Position numbers and translations under genes: made by a program. This document shows positions 53,501 through 64,000 of a stretch of DNA of 64,000 nt, in pieces. The DNA is from Agelas oroides (lineage: Eukaryota > Porifera > Demospongiae > Agelasida > Agelasidae). Numbering within the stretch: position 1 is the first letter of the stretch; each line of letters begins with the position of its first letter. Under the pieces are notes generated by a model. The model ran no database searches, was not told where the DNA came from, and saw only the letters and a list, made by a program, of their open reading frames with translations. Location: positions 4,972,699-5,036,698 of the forward strand of contig OX422194.1 in NCBI GenBank assembly GCA_949130485.1, written 5' to 3'.

Positions 53501-56500
53501 GCAATGGATGTCACTCAGACCATATATATTGGAGTATACACAGCAAGTGAGTGGGACATGTACATTCCTCCTGCTGCATTGCCATACTGAGTTTAAGCTT
53601 GAGATTGTTATGCAGGCATAGTTTTTGTAATATCTGGGCAGAAGCATAACGCTGGATTGATGCAACACATAGAAGTGTGATGGAGTGCATCATTCAATGA
53701 TCAGCAATACCACTCACTTTCTGTTACGGATTATTTGTGGGATCAGTTTGGTCACTTTGGCTTTTCTTACTTTTTTAATACTAGTACTGTTAAAGTTTAT
53801 GTGAGCAAGAGGAAATACGCCTGTTTGTGCTAATATTGCATTGTTTACTAGCAATTATCCAGGGCTCCAAATGCTTGGAGAGGTCCCTAGTCTGAAAGAC
53901 AAAACTGTGAAAGTAACCCCCCACCCAAATTCTACTCCTTCAGGAATAACCTCTGCATACATTGAAACCCTAGCCCCTTCCCCAGGTGTTCCCTGTATTC
54001 AGTTTTACGTACTGTCAGCAATCAACAACTTGAGACAGGTAAAGCTAAGAAAGGCAATGCTATGTACACACATATAGAAGTGCTAAATGGGAAATGTATA
54101 TGACGACTATATAACATCAGTGCACCATATAACTCACTCACTCTCACCTCACAATGCACTTCAACTTAATTGTGGGGAGACAGTTCTCTGTTGGAGGTGA
54201 TCATCATTAACCAAACTTATTATCGCCTGTATTTGTTTTCTGTTCATGGAGCGTTCTGCCTCACCAATATACTCACACCCTGCTCACACTTGACCCACCA
54301 TGTCATAGACTAAGTATAACTTGATGCTGCCACAAGGCAAATATTGGGTTTCACATATGTATGCTCTGTACGATATCCTAACAATGCAGCAAAGTCTGGG
54401 GGCTAACCTGGACATCATATATGTTTCTACAGCAGTGAGATCGTATGAGCTTTATTATTGTGTACATGTACGAGTCTAAACTGCATGCCAAGATGCACCC
54501 AGTGACCTGAAAGTCTTGGCTTACTACAAACAACGGTTATTAGACCATACTCTGTTATGTACACAATGCTTCAGGGTTGTATAAGATGCTTGCTTAGGTA
54601 CCACTTAACTTAACAGTTTCTTTTATGGAAAACTTCAAGTGAACCATTAAGTCTACTGTATATGGGAGGTATACCGATCCCAATAAGGGTGTTTGCCATT
54701 TAGCACCTCTTGTTGGTGACCAAAGTTTTAGTTCATAGGGTATGTGCACCATGGTACCAGCCAATATGTATTCAGATTGGATGTATATTGCTTCCTCTGG
54801 CCTGTGTATCTGTTATTTGGGGTAATTACATAGAACCTGCATCTTGGAATGTAGGTGTATAATAAGTTAATTATAAGGAGAAGGTCTGTTTAGGACTATA
54901 AAGTGTCATTGGATTTTAACATGCCACACATCTCCACTTCTGCTGAGGTCTAGTACTTGAAACTTCACCCTAACCAATTAGCAAGCATTGAATAGTTACA
55001 AGTGAACACCTGAGAATTGCTTGCAGTGTCAGAATGGAGCCCTTACAAATCTTTCAAAGCCTATTTGTGCAAAGGAGGAGAGAAAGAGCCCATTCAGTGC
55101 TGAACAAGGCCTTTCTAGGGCCAGCTGCAGCAACTGCTTATTGGTTTTTATTGTCTACCAACTTCCCCCTCGTTCACTTCTTCTGTTAGTACAGAACCTA
55201 TCTTCCAAAACACATTGCACCAAATGACATTATCAAGCTAGAATTTGTACTGTAAATGAAATCAAAAGGTTAAATATTTGCACTTAGCTTGGAGTGGGGA
55301 AGTTTAACGGTATTTAGAAGGACCCTGCCTGTTCAATGCGTTCATTGTGAGGTTTTAACTTATTGACCATTCTATGCACCTAGCTACATGTATATAACGT
55401 TGCATAAATGTATGGCAGTTCTATCCCTGTTGTTATGATGATGCTGATTATTATGGCAATTTTGAGAGTCTATTCGACTAAAGTCCTGAGCCCTATGGTT
55501 AATGTTTAATACTATATTCCAACTTTGTTTCTTGAGTTGTGTGCATGGTGAGCGCCCAAAAGTTGCCAACCACCGTACCTAAGAACTATAAAAGTTAGCC
55601 AAAGGCTCAAGATTTTATGCTTGAGTTTTGTTATTTCACCTCTCCATTGTCGTTCATTCACTGTGGAAACACTGGATTACTGGCACTGGCAGCATGAAGC
55701 TCATGGTTATCAAAAATTCTATGATTAGTTATTAAAAATCCTTAGTAACACTAATTAATATGGTTTACTTCTAATTCTCAGCCATGCCTTTATACAAAGT
55801 GTCTTTTTACTGAATATGTTTGTTTAGGTGTGTGTTTGTTAAAACTTTGAAGCTGTTTACAGCTTTAAGCCTTTGTCTAACCCTTCGTGGGGTACAACCC
55901 TTGTCAGGCAGATCACAAATATCATTATAGGGTCATGAATCTCATTAGCAATGTCCATTATTGGAGTCGAGTGCATTTCGGGGTCATGGTTCTTGCTAAG
56001 AGCCATGCAAACACTGGCAGCAGCCACATCTCTGTGTGGTAAACTTTATACTTGGCACACTCCGACTGCATCTGTAAACAGAACTCTCATGAATATCATT
56101 AAGTGGCTGTTTTCTGGGCTCTTGTGCTCTCCCACTACTATAGTGTTGACTACATGGATATCAACTGAAGCACCAAAAGGTGTAGCAGATGAAGTTGTTG
56201 CTGGAGCTGTTGCTGGAGCTGTACTCAGTGTGATAGTTGTGGTGGTATTTGTAACAGCAGTTGGAGTAGTAATATGGAGGTACACTCACTGTTGTGTAAA
56301 TACTCTCTCAATCTCCGTCCTTGAACTCTACTTTACCTTCACCACACAGACTAAGACAGAAAGGAATGATGTCATTCCTTGATAGTGTTCACATCAAGGT
56401 TCATTCTACATCATATGATGACAGTGAAGCCAACCCCAACAATGATCAATGCAATGAAATGACAGTGGAAGCATCTACAGAAGGTAAACAAAGTTCCATG

Positions 56501-59500
56501 GTGCAAGCAGTAGAGTTCCCACATGCACCTTCATCTTTGAAGTAATAATGCATAATCCTTTTCAGCTTGCAGAAAGCCTATCCCTGTTTCAAAGTTTGGG
56601 GAGCATGTGGCAAAGATGCACAAAGACAAGAACAAAGAATTTGTGCTGGAGTATAACGTATGTGCCTTGTACGTATTTACATCTTTGTGCATATATTACA
56701 TGGTTTTTCTCTCTTGTTGCACACAGCGTTTCACAAAGCAACCCCAAGCTTACTTTGAGGCTGCTGAAAAGGCTTGCAATAAAGCTCGCAACAGATTTGT
56801 GAATATTATACCTTGTAAGTCACATGCAACTTGTTAGATAGCCAGGTGCTCAAAAACTACTAAACACATCAAGACTACCAAAACGATTAACGTATTTGTT
56901 TAGATGACTTTTCTCGTGTGAAACTGCGGGAGATTCCAGGAGAGGAGGGCTCTGACTATATTAATGCCAGCTATTTGGATGTAAGTTGCAGGACTATATA
57001 TTTGTTCATATTTGTTACTATCAACACTTAATATGACCCATTTATTTTGATACGTTCAGGGCTACGAAAAAGCGAACTCTTATATTGGAGCTCAAGGTAG
57101 AGTAAATTTGAAAGTACATATTACAGGAAGTTTGCATTATATGCATGCATCATTTTTTTTTACAGGTCCCATAGCTAACACAGTCAGTGATTTCTGGCGG
57201 ATGATTTGGGAGTATAGGCTGCCAACTGTTGTGATGCTAACCAGATGCTTTGAAGGGAAAGTAAGCACAGAGAAAAATTTTCACATTGGAGGGGAAAAAA
57301 CAAAAGCACTAGTACTGTCATAAAATTTCCTCCAACTGACTTAGAAAAAATGTGAGCAGTACTGGCCAAATGAAGTGGATGGCACGGTGAACCCTGGCTG
57401 CAACCTCTCTGTCACAATGACCTCATTCCAGCCTTTTGCCGAGTATGTCATTAGGAAACTGCTGGTCAAAGATGTAAGTGGCACAGGATAGTTGCTTTGG
57501 TGCTGCATAAGTACAGCTTTAGCTGCTCTCCTCTGTAGATTTCCAACCCAGGTGAAAATTCATTGGAAGCGACCCAGTTACAGTACCAGGCATGGCCGGA
57601 CCATGGAGTACCCACCAATGCCATGTCTATTGTGAATTTCATCAAGCAGGTGAATAAGATCCACCCTTCCTCCCACCAGTATCCCCTCTTGGTCCACTGC
57701 AGTGCTGGTGTGGGCAGGACTGGCACCTTCATTGTGCTGGACAGCATGATGCAGAGGATCAAAGCCGAGGGGAATATAAACATCTTTGAGTTCCTGATGA
57801 AGTTGAGGACCAAACGAATGCGAATGGTGCAGCAAGAGGTATTCCAACTACAAGTAGCCCTAGTTTAATTTATGCAGTTTGTTTTGTTTACATACTAAGT
57901 TGGAATTGATGAACTAGAACGCTTATTTCATCAGTGCCAGTATGTGTTCATCCATGATGCTCTGAATGAGCTGATTACGTGTGGAGAGACTGAGATTGCA
58001 GCTGCTAATCTGAGGACTACCATTAACCACCTCTCCACACAAATAGAGGGCAAGGAGATTTCTGGATTTGAGCACCAGTTTCAGGTGTGGACCTGGGGTT
58101 ATTCAGCAATGCAGTAGTTTGTGTGTACAAGTGAGTGCTCATCTTAACAACACAGCTCCTGGAAGAAGTTTCTCACACGGTTGAGGAAGTGGACTATACA
58201 GAGGCAAAGGCTTCTTATAACCGCTCTAAGAACCGCTATGCTGACAAGCTGCCAAGTGAGCTAAGAAACACATTGCATAGTGGCTCTGGTCTCACTAAAA
58301 CTTCATAATGTAGATGATGGGACTCTAGTTAGACTGAATCCAACACAAGTTCAGGGGTCTGACTACATCAATGCCAGCTTTGTCCAAGTAAGGATCTGTT
58401 ACACGTTAGTTGGCTGATAGCCTAAATACTATCCCTTTCACTAAAGGTAACTGTTTTCTACACAGGGCTACAGACGGTATGGAGGCTACATAGCTACCCA
58501 AGGGCCCCTTCCATCCACAGTGAATGAGTTTTGGCAGATGGTGTGGGAGAATGATAGCAAGTGTATTGTGATGTTATGCAGCCTGCAGGAAGATGGAGTG
58601 GTAAGTGATGCAGCATAGATACAAACTTGTGTACTTCAGTTTGGTCATCACCTTATCTATGATCAGGACATGTGTCATTGCTACTGGCCTGGGAGGAAGG
58701 GAGAGAGTACCACTTATGGTGAACTTAGTGTCACCCTAGTGTCTGAGGAGAACTGTGAAGATTGCATTATCAGGAAGCTGGAAGTCTCTGAGACTCCACC
58801 ACAGACTACAATACCAACTGTGAGACTTGAGGTCTACATAGTGCGGGAGAAAACTAAGTATTATGGTGTTTCTGACTGTAATTTAGGCACATGCCAGAGC
58901 TCCCTTCATTGTGACCCACTTCCAGTTTCTATGTTGGCCTGATTGTGGCCAGCTTCCTACCTCTTCCTCCCTGTTGGTGCTGATGGACAATGTCACAAAG
59001 GTGCAGATGAGCACAGGAAACAAGGCCATTACTGTACTGTGCAAGTAAGTGTTATGGTGGTCCCACTTAACTTCATACTGTTCACAAGCCGTATGTTACA
59101 TGTAGTTGCTATTTGGCTTATAATCGCTAGTAGCCTAGGATAGTAGGAACTGTGGGCTGGGTACCTTGTTGTGTTTCATATGCAACAAAATTGGGCCTAA
59201 TAAAAATGGCTACTTGGTGTTTTAGTGTACTGTCTTATAAATTGTGACATCTGTCTGCAGTCACACAAGTCATGGCTTTCCCCTAGTTTAATAACTTAGC
59301 TTCAAATTGTGATGTGGTGCTTGTCTGTGCAACAAGAACAAGGCCACTGCACTGTCCAATATGATGTAACCAGTTGTAACAGGTATCTGTGTCACACTTA
59401 ACTTACACATTTTATCATGCACACGATATTTTCTCTATCCTCACTTTTTGACACTTACTCAGTGATGGTGTTGGTCGCACTGGGACCTTCATCTGTATCC

Positions 59501-59748
59501 ATACTCAGCTGGAGAAACTGAAAACTGAGGGCGAAGTGGACATCTTTCAGTCCATCAAGTCAGCACGCATACATCGTGCTGGACTCGTCCAGAGTGTGGT
59601 ATGAGCATGCTCATGCAGTCAGTATCAGTTTCCAGTTGATGAAACCGTTTACCTTTTTCTACAGGAGCAGTACATATTGTGTCATATTGTGCTGGCTGAT
59701 TTTGTGGACAGCTTTGAAACTTATGCCAACTTTAAGGAAGTAATGTGA
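50585..59748 (+). CDS. Receptor-type protein tyrosine phosphatase A3 (one Ig domain, tandem PTP domains)
   Basis: Exons: signal 50585-50678, Ig1 53217-53546, stalk 53944-53985 (least certain), transmembrane 56144-56279 (or from 56180), juxtamembrane 56350-56483, 56566-56657, then D1 56727-56814, 56904-56980, 57060-57096, 57166-57260, 57345-57473, 57539-57838, 57935-58084, and D2 58156-58255, 58314-58387, 58466-58600, 58667-58819, 58887-59044, 59463-59598, 59665-59748 (stop TGA). The sum is 2544 nt, 847 residues, or 835 with the shorter transmembrane exon. No stop or frameshift. D1 keeps all catalytic motifs ([19 protein letters not shown]); D2 keeps WPD and CNDGVGRTG with the His and Tyr changes seen in A1 and A2. 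It is the single-Ig counterpart of A2. The stalk is unlike that of A2 ([15 protein letters not shown]). Confidence 0.9.
51995..52255. repeat. 31-bp minisatellite, expanded
   Basis: About eight units, roughly twice the number at the other two loci. Confidence 0.8.
53217..53546 (+). other. A3 Ig1 exon
   Basis: 330 nt, phase 1-1, acceptor TTCGCAG, donor GTGAGT. The domain reads [19 protein letters not shown] and [12 protein letters not shown]. Confidence 0.9.
53986..56143. other. A3 intron before the transmembrane exon
   Basis: No exon supported. It is a mosaic: 54.7-55.4 kb matches the A2 duplication region, 55.4-55.85 kb matches the B-type intron near 36.6-37.0 kb, and 55.86-56.14 kb matches the A2 sequence before its transmembrane exon. 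Confidence 0.55.
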
Positions 59749-62700
59749 CGCATCCTCTTTGTATGATTTGATGGATCCCTGTGTTCCACACTTATTTTTA
59801 CAATAAAAAGTTGCATCTGAGACTCAGTACAGGAATACCCTGCATGATAGGTAGAATGTAGTTGCGTAGAACTGAGAGTTCACTTGACGGGGATTCAATT
59901 ATAGACGTGAATTTAATATGCTCACTAGCTAGCCTTGTTCTCAGGCTGGCTCCCAGCTGGAGCTAAAGACATAGTAACACTAGGGCTCAAGAATGAGGTG
60001 TTGGCAGGTTGTAGGCGTGAAAGGTTTGCTGGGGTCCTTGCTAGAGCAAAGTCAGGTGCTATAGGGGATAATTAAGAGTACAAAATTGCTGTTTTAGCAA
60101 AACATTGATTTTGCAGACTTGATATAATTGTGTAACTTAGTAATAGTCAATCTCGATAACAGGTCTGATATCAGATGTGTGCATGTGTCAGAATCAAATT
60201 TTGGCCTTTCTCCGCTTGGTGGCAAGTAGCTATTACCAAGCCTTGTGGGAGATGAGATATTAGGAGAAAGTGCACTGACAGTGCTAGAGCTTTTACCCTT
60301 TAAACCCTATAGGGCAGTTTTGGTTACATACTACTGCACCTTACACACAGCTTCTGTTTCAGCAGAAAGGGTGGGACAGGGGGAAGTGGGTGAGGCAACT
60401 CACTGTGTGCTGTGCACATGTAGGCTTAGCTGTAAAAGAGCCATGATTGACACTGCCTGGGCCAACGCTCACCCTGGCTGCATGCATGAACTGGCTTAGA
60501 AAATGCTACTCTCACCTTTAGGGTGTTCAGCAGGACGGCTTCTTGGGTTCTGAGTGGGTGTTTGCCAACCGAGAATACTGACTATTGCATACCCTAAATG
60601 CATAGAATTCTTGCCTCATGTTGGAATAAAGAGAGACTAGACATTTTGAGGTGAAAATAGAAAGTGATTGACAATCATTAGTTACTATAAGACCGCTTTA
60701 GGTATTGGCACACTGACCATGCCGATACAGAATGTAAGCAGATGACAAATAATTGGGAATTGAACATTAACTGGGATCCTTTCACCTATGGGTAGGCAAG
60801 CCCGAAAGCAATTTTGGATCTGTAAGGTTAATGTGGTGGTGAATCCTACACTGCAACAATTACAATGTAGCCATACTTAAATGCTCTCTGTCCATCAAGG
60901 GATGTTTTACAGTACATGCAATAGATAAGCCAATATTCACATAAATGGCATTACTATAGAGATCATGCAACACATATTTTACTAACGGCCCCTAGTAATC
61001 ACAGTAGTATCCTACCCTGACAGTTGCCTTGCATAGGTTTATTGTTTACTGTACATGGTTGTCAGCATAGGAAATACCAGCAAGAAGTGTAAGTGGAATG
61101 AAGTGGTGGGTAGGTTGGAACTAAATATACTTTTGGGCATAAATAATCATTGTGGGATTATGTGCACAAATGGAATAAACATTACATTAGTCAGGTGATG
61201 GCAAGTCTGCCTTGGTGTATAGCTAAACGGTGCATTCTGATGATATAGTGTAGAAACACACCAGACAGATGGAGCACTTTATTCTGTCAACATTGCAGCA
61301 CTGCATTGTTGTTGTTGATATATACCTCTCCATATGCATGACTGTTCTGCATGTCTGACCCAATTCACACACTCATCTCTGAAATCATGGCAGCACCCTC
61401 AAGTGGACATTTAAATTGTGAAGGGACACATTTTTTTTACTCTACCATATGCAAATAGCAATCTAGATATCTGTTCCTCACATGTACATTAATGTTCAAA
61501 AGAATCAATTTTTTGTGACTGCTATTTATCTCTGTTTTTTATTCACAGTCCTTACTATGGGAGAATGCAGTGCTGAATAAGAAATGCTAGCCAACAGAGC
61601 AGGTTTTGCCTATAGTACCACATTGAACAGTGTTGACAGGTCAACGTTTGAGCTGGATTTGGTTGTCTCCTCGGTCCTCACTTCCTGTTAATCGGCTTTC
61701 AGCCTACTTAAGAGAGTTGGTGCATATAACTATTAATAGTGCAAAAAGAACATTGTAGAAGGTATTAAATGTGATCTAGCTAAATCAGTTTTAGGCAATG
61801 TATATTGCAAATTATGAGCCCTGAAAACAGTATTTTTTTTATTTGCAGATAGAACAGCTGCTAAGACTTAAGTTTATAGCCATGGTCGAAAATCATCAAT
61901 GACATCGTGAACGCAGAGCTGGAAACGCTCGACAGTCAAATTCTACAAGTCGAAATCAGGCTCGCTATAGCCTCATCCAGTGGCGGATCTAGAAATTTAG
62001 AAAGGGGGGTTTAGTCACAGGCGCGCGAAGCGCGCCGGAAATTTTTGGGTTGCCACGCCCACTTTCGGTCACGTGAACGCAATAAAATAAAATATAGCTG
62101 GAAGGCCGAACCGAGGGGTCCGTCACAAAAGAAATCTCATACACTGTCCGACAGTGTTGTTTTAGTTAACTATAACTTTAACTAAATACATTTTAGTATG
62201 GCCTTTTTAAAATTTAGTTAACCAAAACTACAACTAACTAAAAATTTTTTGCTAAGCTGGGAACTATAACTAAAATATCCAAGAACATACAAGAAGAAAC
62301 CTGTCGGCAGAAATCCAAACTGAAATCCAGAAATCCACTCTGAAATACGAAATCCACGTGAAATCCAGTGGATTTTGAATCTCGTACGCCGAGGCGCCCC
62401 GTGGCGGACCCCTCGGGCCGAACTGAATATCTCGAAGCAACTCTAGGCCTAGTCAAACGTCTGGAGATCAGTAAGGAACTGATACGTGAGTGTGTAACTG
62501 TGCCTGGTTGTTGTTGCTGCATGCCACTGCTGCATAATCATTTGATTGACTCGTGCATTTATGTACGCAAAATACATTACTAGCCGCCAAAGGGGGGTGC
62601 ATTTGCACCCCCCTTACCCCCCCTAAATCCGCCACTGTCATCTCCAGCTCTGCCAGCCGTCCAACTATTTGATCGCAGTATGTACTGCAAGCGATCAAAA

Positions 62701-62993
62701 ACGTGACGGTGGGAAGGCTTGGTAACGAGGGTACAGGCTCGCAACATTTCACGTATTATAAAATTCGCTCTTTCGCTTATGCAATGTGCATAAATCAGTG
62801 CCTAGTCTCGCAAGCCACACCCTTCGCAGAGAGGAAGGGTCTGGTCACGCTGCAGCTGACGAGTTGTCCCCGAGGAACGCAAATTATCACGGATAATACA
62901 CTATACTTACGTAAGTAGCATATCATCCATGGATCTCCACAGAAATTCTTTCAAGTGTTTATGGACTACGCATCTTTTGATTGAAGCTTCAGA
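59749..62993. other. 3' flank of A3 and upstream region of B3
   Basis: Copy of the flank after A1 and A2, but about 0.5 kb is deleted at 60667 and the 660-bp element is inserted at 61978. Conserved block at 61384-61411. Confidence 0.6.
61978..62637. mobile_element. 660-bp non-autonomous DNA element
   Basis: Ends CAGTGGCGGATCTAG and CTAAATCCGCCACTG are inverted repeats, flanked by TCATC on both sides (61973-61977, 62638-62642). B1 and B2 have the uninterrupted site (for example near 5390). No transposase frame. The right part has an inner TGCATTTGCA palindrome between G and C runs. The ends resemble hAT-type elements, but the 5-bp duplication is short for hAT. Confidence 0.75.
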
Positions 62994-64000
62994 ATGTCCA
63001 CAATGAAGTTGCTGTGTTTAATGGTCTTTATCCATATCTTGACGGGATGTCGGTGTCAGAAAAGCGGACGAGGTCAGGCTAGAGGCAAGTGTGCTGAGTA
63101 TAGCTAGACGTCTATGCAGACATTCAGTATACCCAGTAGAGGAGCGCCGCGAATCGCCGCGCCTAAAGGAGCAGCAAACTACCATACATTGTGCGGTTCC
63201 GTCTGTTGTCCAATTCTAATTCGCGGCTACTGCCAGCAAGTAGCTAATGTTGCAGTGCATGGGAAGGATTTTATGATCAATAACGGTAACCTCAAACTTG
63301 TTAACAAGTGCGATTTAGTGCGCCTTTTCTGCACTGGAACTCGACACTACATAGACACGCTAGCTGAGCGCTCTTATACTTGCCATGAGCTCCTACCGGT
63401 GTAAGCAGAAGAAAACGCATTGTGCATGTAACAGTTGTCTGATAGCGAAAGACATGAACTTTGAGGAAGATGGGGCGAAATTGAAAAATATACATTCAGC
63501 AAAATTTACCGCGTACGACAACGTTGCCGGCAAAACGGACCCTGCGCTAGCCTCGTTCCCAGCCCCCGCCCAGCTTTCCGTCGCTTGCAGTACGGAAAAG
63601 CGGAGCCTGGGAACGAGGCTAACCCTGCGCATGCAGATCAAGTCTACAAGCTGGACTGCATGAGGAAACTCAGCAAGTAATGTTAACATGATGAGACTTT
63701 CACGGATAAAAGCATATAACCAGTGCTATATGAGACAAGAAAAAGAAACACACATTAAAACTGTAAAAAGATGCGGGGATGGCACACCAAAAAGTATGCA
63801 AACAAGGTAGGGATGATATAAAAGTGAAGGTAAATACACAAAGCCCCATTCCTGCCATCTTTCTCACACTAGAGTGCAACTGTAGTGTAAAAGGATGTAT
63901 CCCTACAATGGAATCTCTCTATAGCGGACACCATTGTGAACTAACATTTTGTCCCTGAGTTGTCCCTAAACCAGGGGCTTCCGGTATATTTTCGGTAGGC
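62994..64000 (+). CDS. Short-tailed receptor B3, 5' end only
   Basis: Signal exon 62994-63084 (MSTMKLLCLMVFIHILTG), phase 1, with a normal GC donor at 63085-63086. It lacks both the B1 donor change and the B2 deletion. The rest is first-intron sequence; Ig1 would lie about 2.5 kb beyond the window edge. B-type identity rests on the match to B1 and B2. Confidence 0.65.
63547..63621. mobile_element. 75-bp foldback element with 8-bp target duplication
   Basis: CTAGCCTCGTTCCCAG and its reverse complement bound the insert, and ACCCTGCG flanks it on both sides (63539-63546, 63622-63629). B1 and B2 have the empty site. The 8-bp duplication suggests a hAT-type transposase. Confidence 0.8.

Overview
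This looks like a piece of animal nuclear DNA. Genes are split by GT-AG introns, most only 58-140 nt inside the phosphatase part, and encode signal peptides, immunoglobulin (Ig) domains, transmembrane segments and paired protein-tyrosine-phosphatase (PTP) domains. Compact introns, an Ig-type receptor PTP family and many small foldback elements suggest an early-branching metazoan, most likely a sponge. That is inference; the species cannot be read from the window.

The window is a tandem array, all genes on the + strand, of two related receptor types. Type A is a receptor PTP: signal peptide, one or two Ig domains, stalk, transmembrane helix, then PTP domains D1 and D2. Type B has a related signal peptide, a closely related first Ig domain, a second Ig domain, stalk and transmembrane helix, but ends in a tail of about 22 residues with no phosphatase. 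The order is A1 (3' half, 1-2657), B1 (5728-14614), A2 (16915-27106), B2 (30259-38037), C (40517-48109), A3 (50585-59748), B3 (5' end only, from 62994). C is a chimera with an A-type 5' half and a B-type 3' half, made by a tandem duplication of about 10 kb.

Reading frames were checked by exon phase. A2 totals 2877 nt over 21 exons and A3 2544 nt over 20 exons, both open from ATG to stop. All extracellular exons are phase 1-1, so Ig exons can be gained or lost without frame change. A2 has just done so: a 1569-bp tandem duplication doubled its Ig exon. The three A genes look intact. B1 is broken by a 296-bp insertion in its Ig2 exon and a lost splice donor, and B2 carries a 1-nt deletion in its signal exon. 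C is open.

Intergenic DNA and long introns hold short inverted-repeat elements, a retroelement remnant in the signal-to-Ig intron of B1 and B2, a 31-bp minisatellite in the equivalent intron of A2, C and A3, and GAAT and GGGACA microsatellites after each B-type stop. Shared ectodomains on phosphatase and non-phosphatase receptors recall paired-receptor or self-recognition clusters in other animals. No ligand or immune role can be shown from sequence alone.
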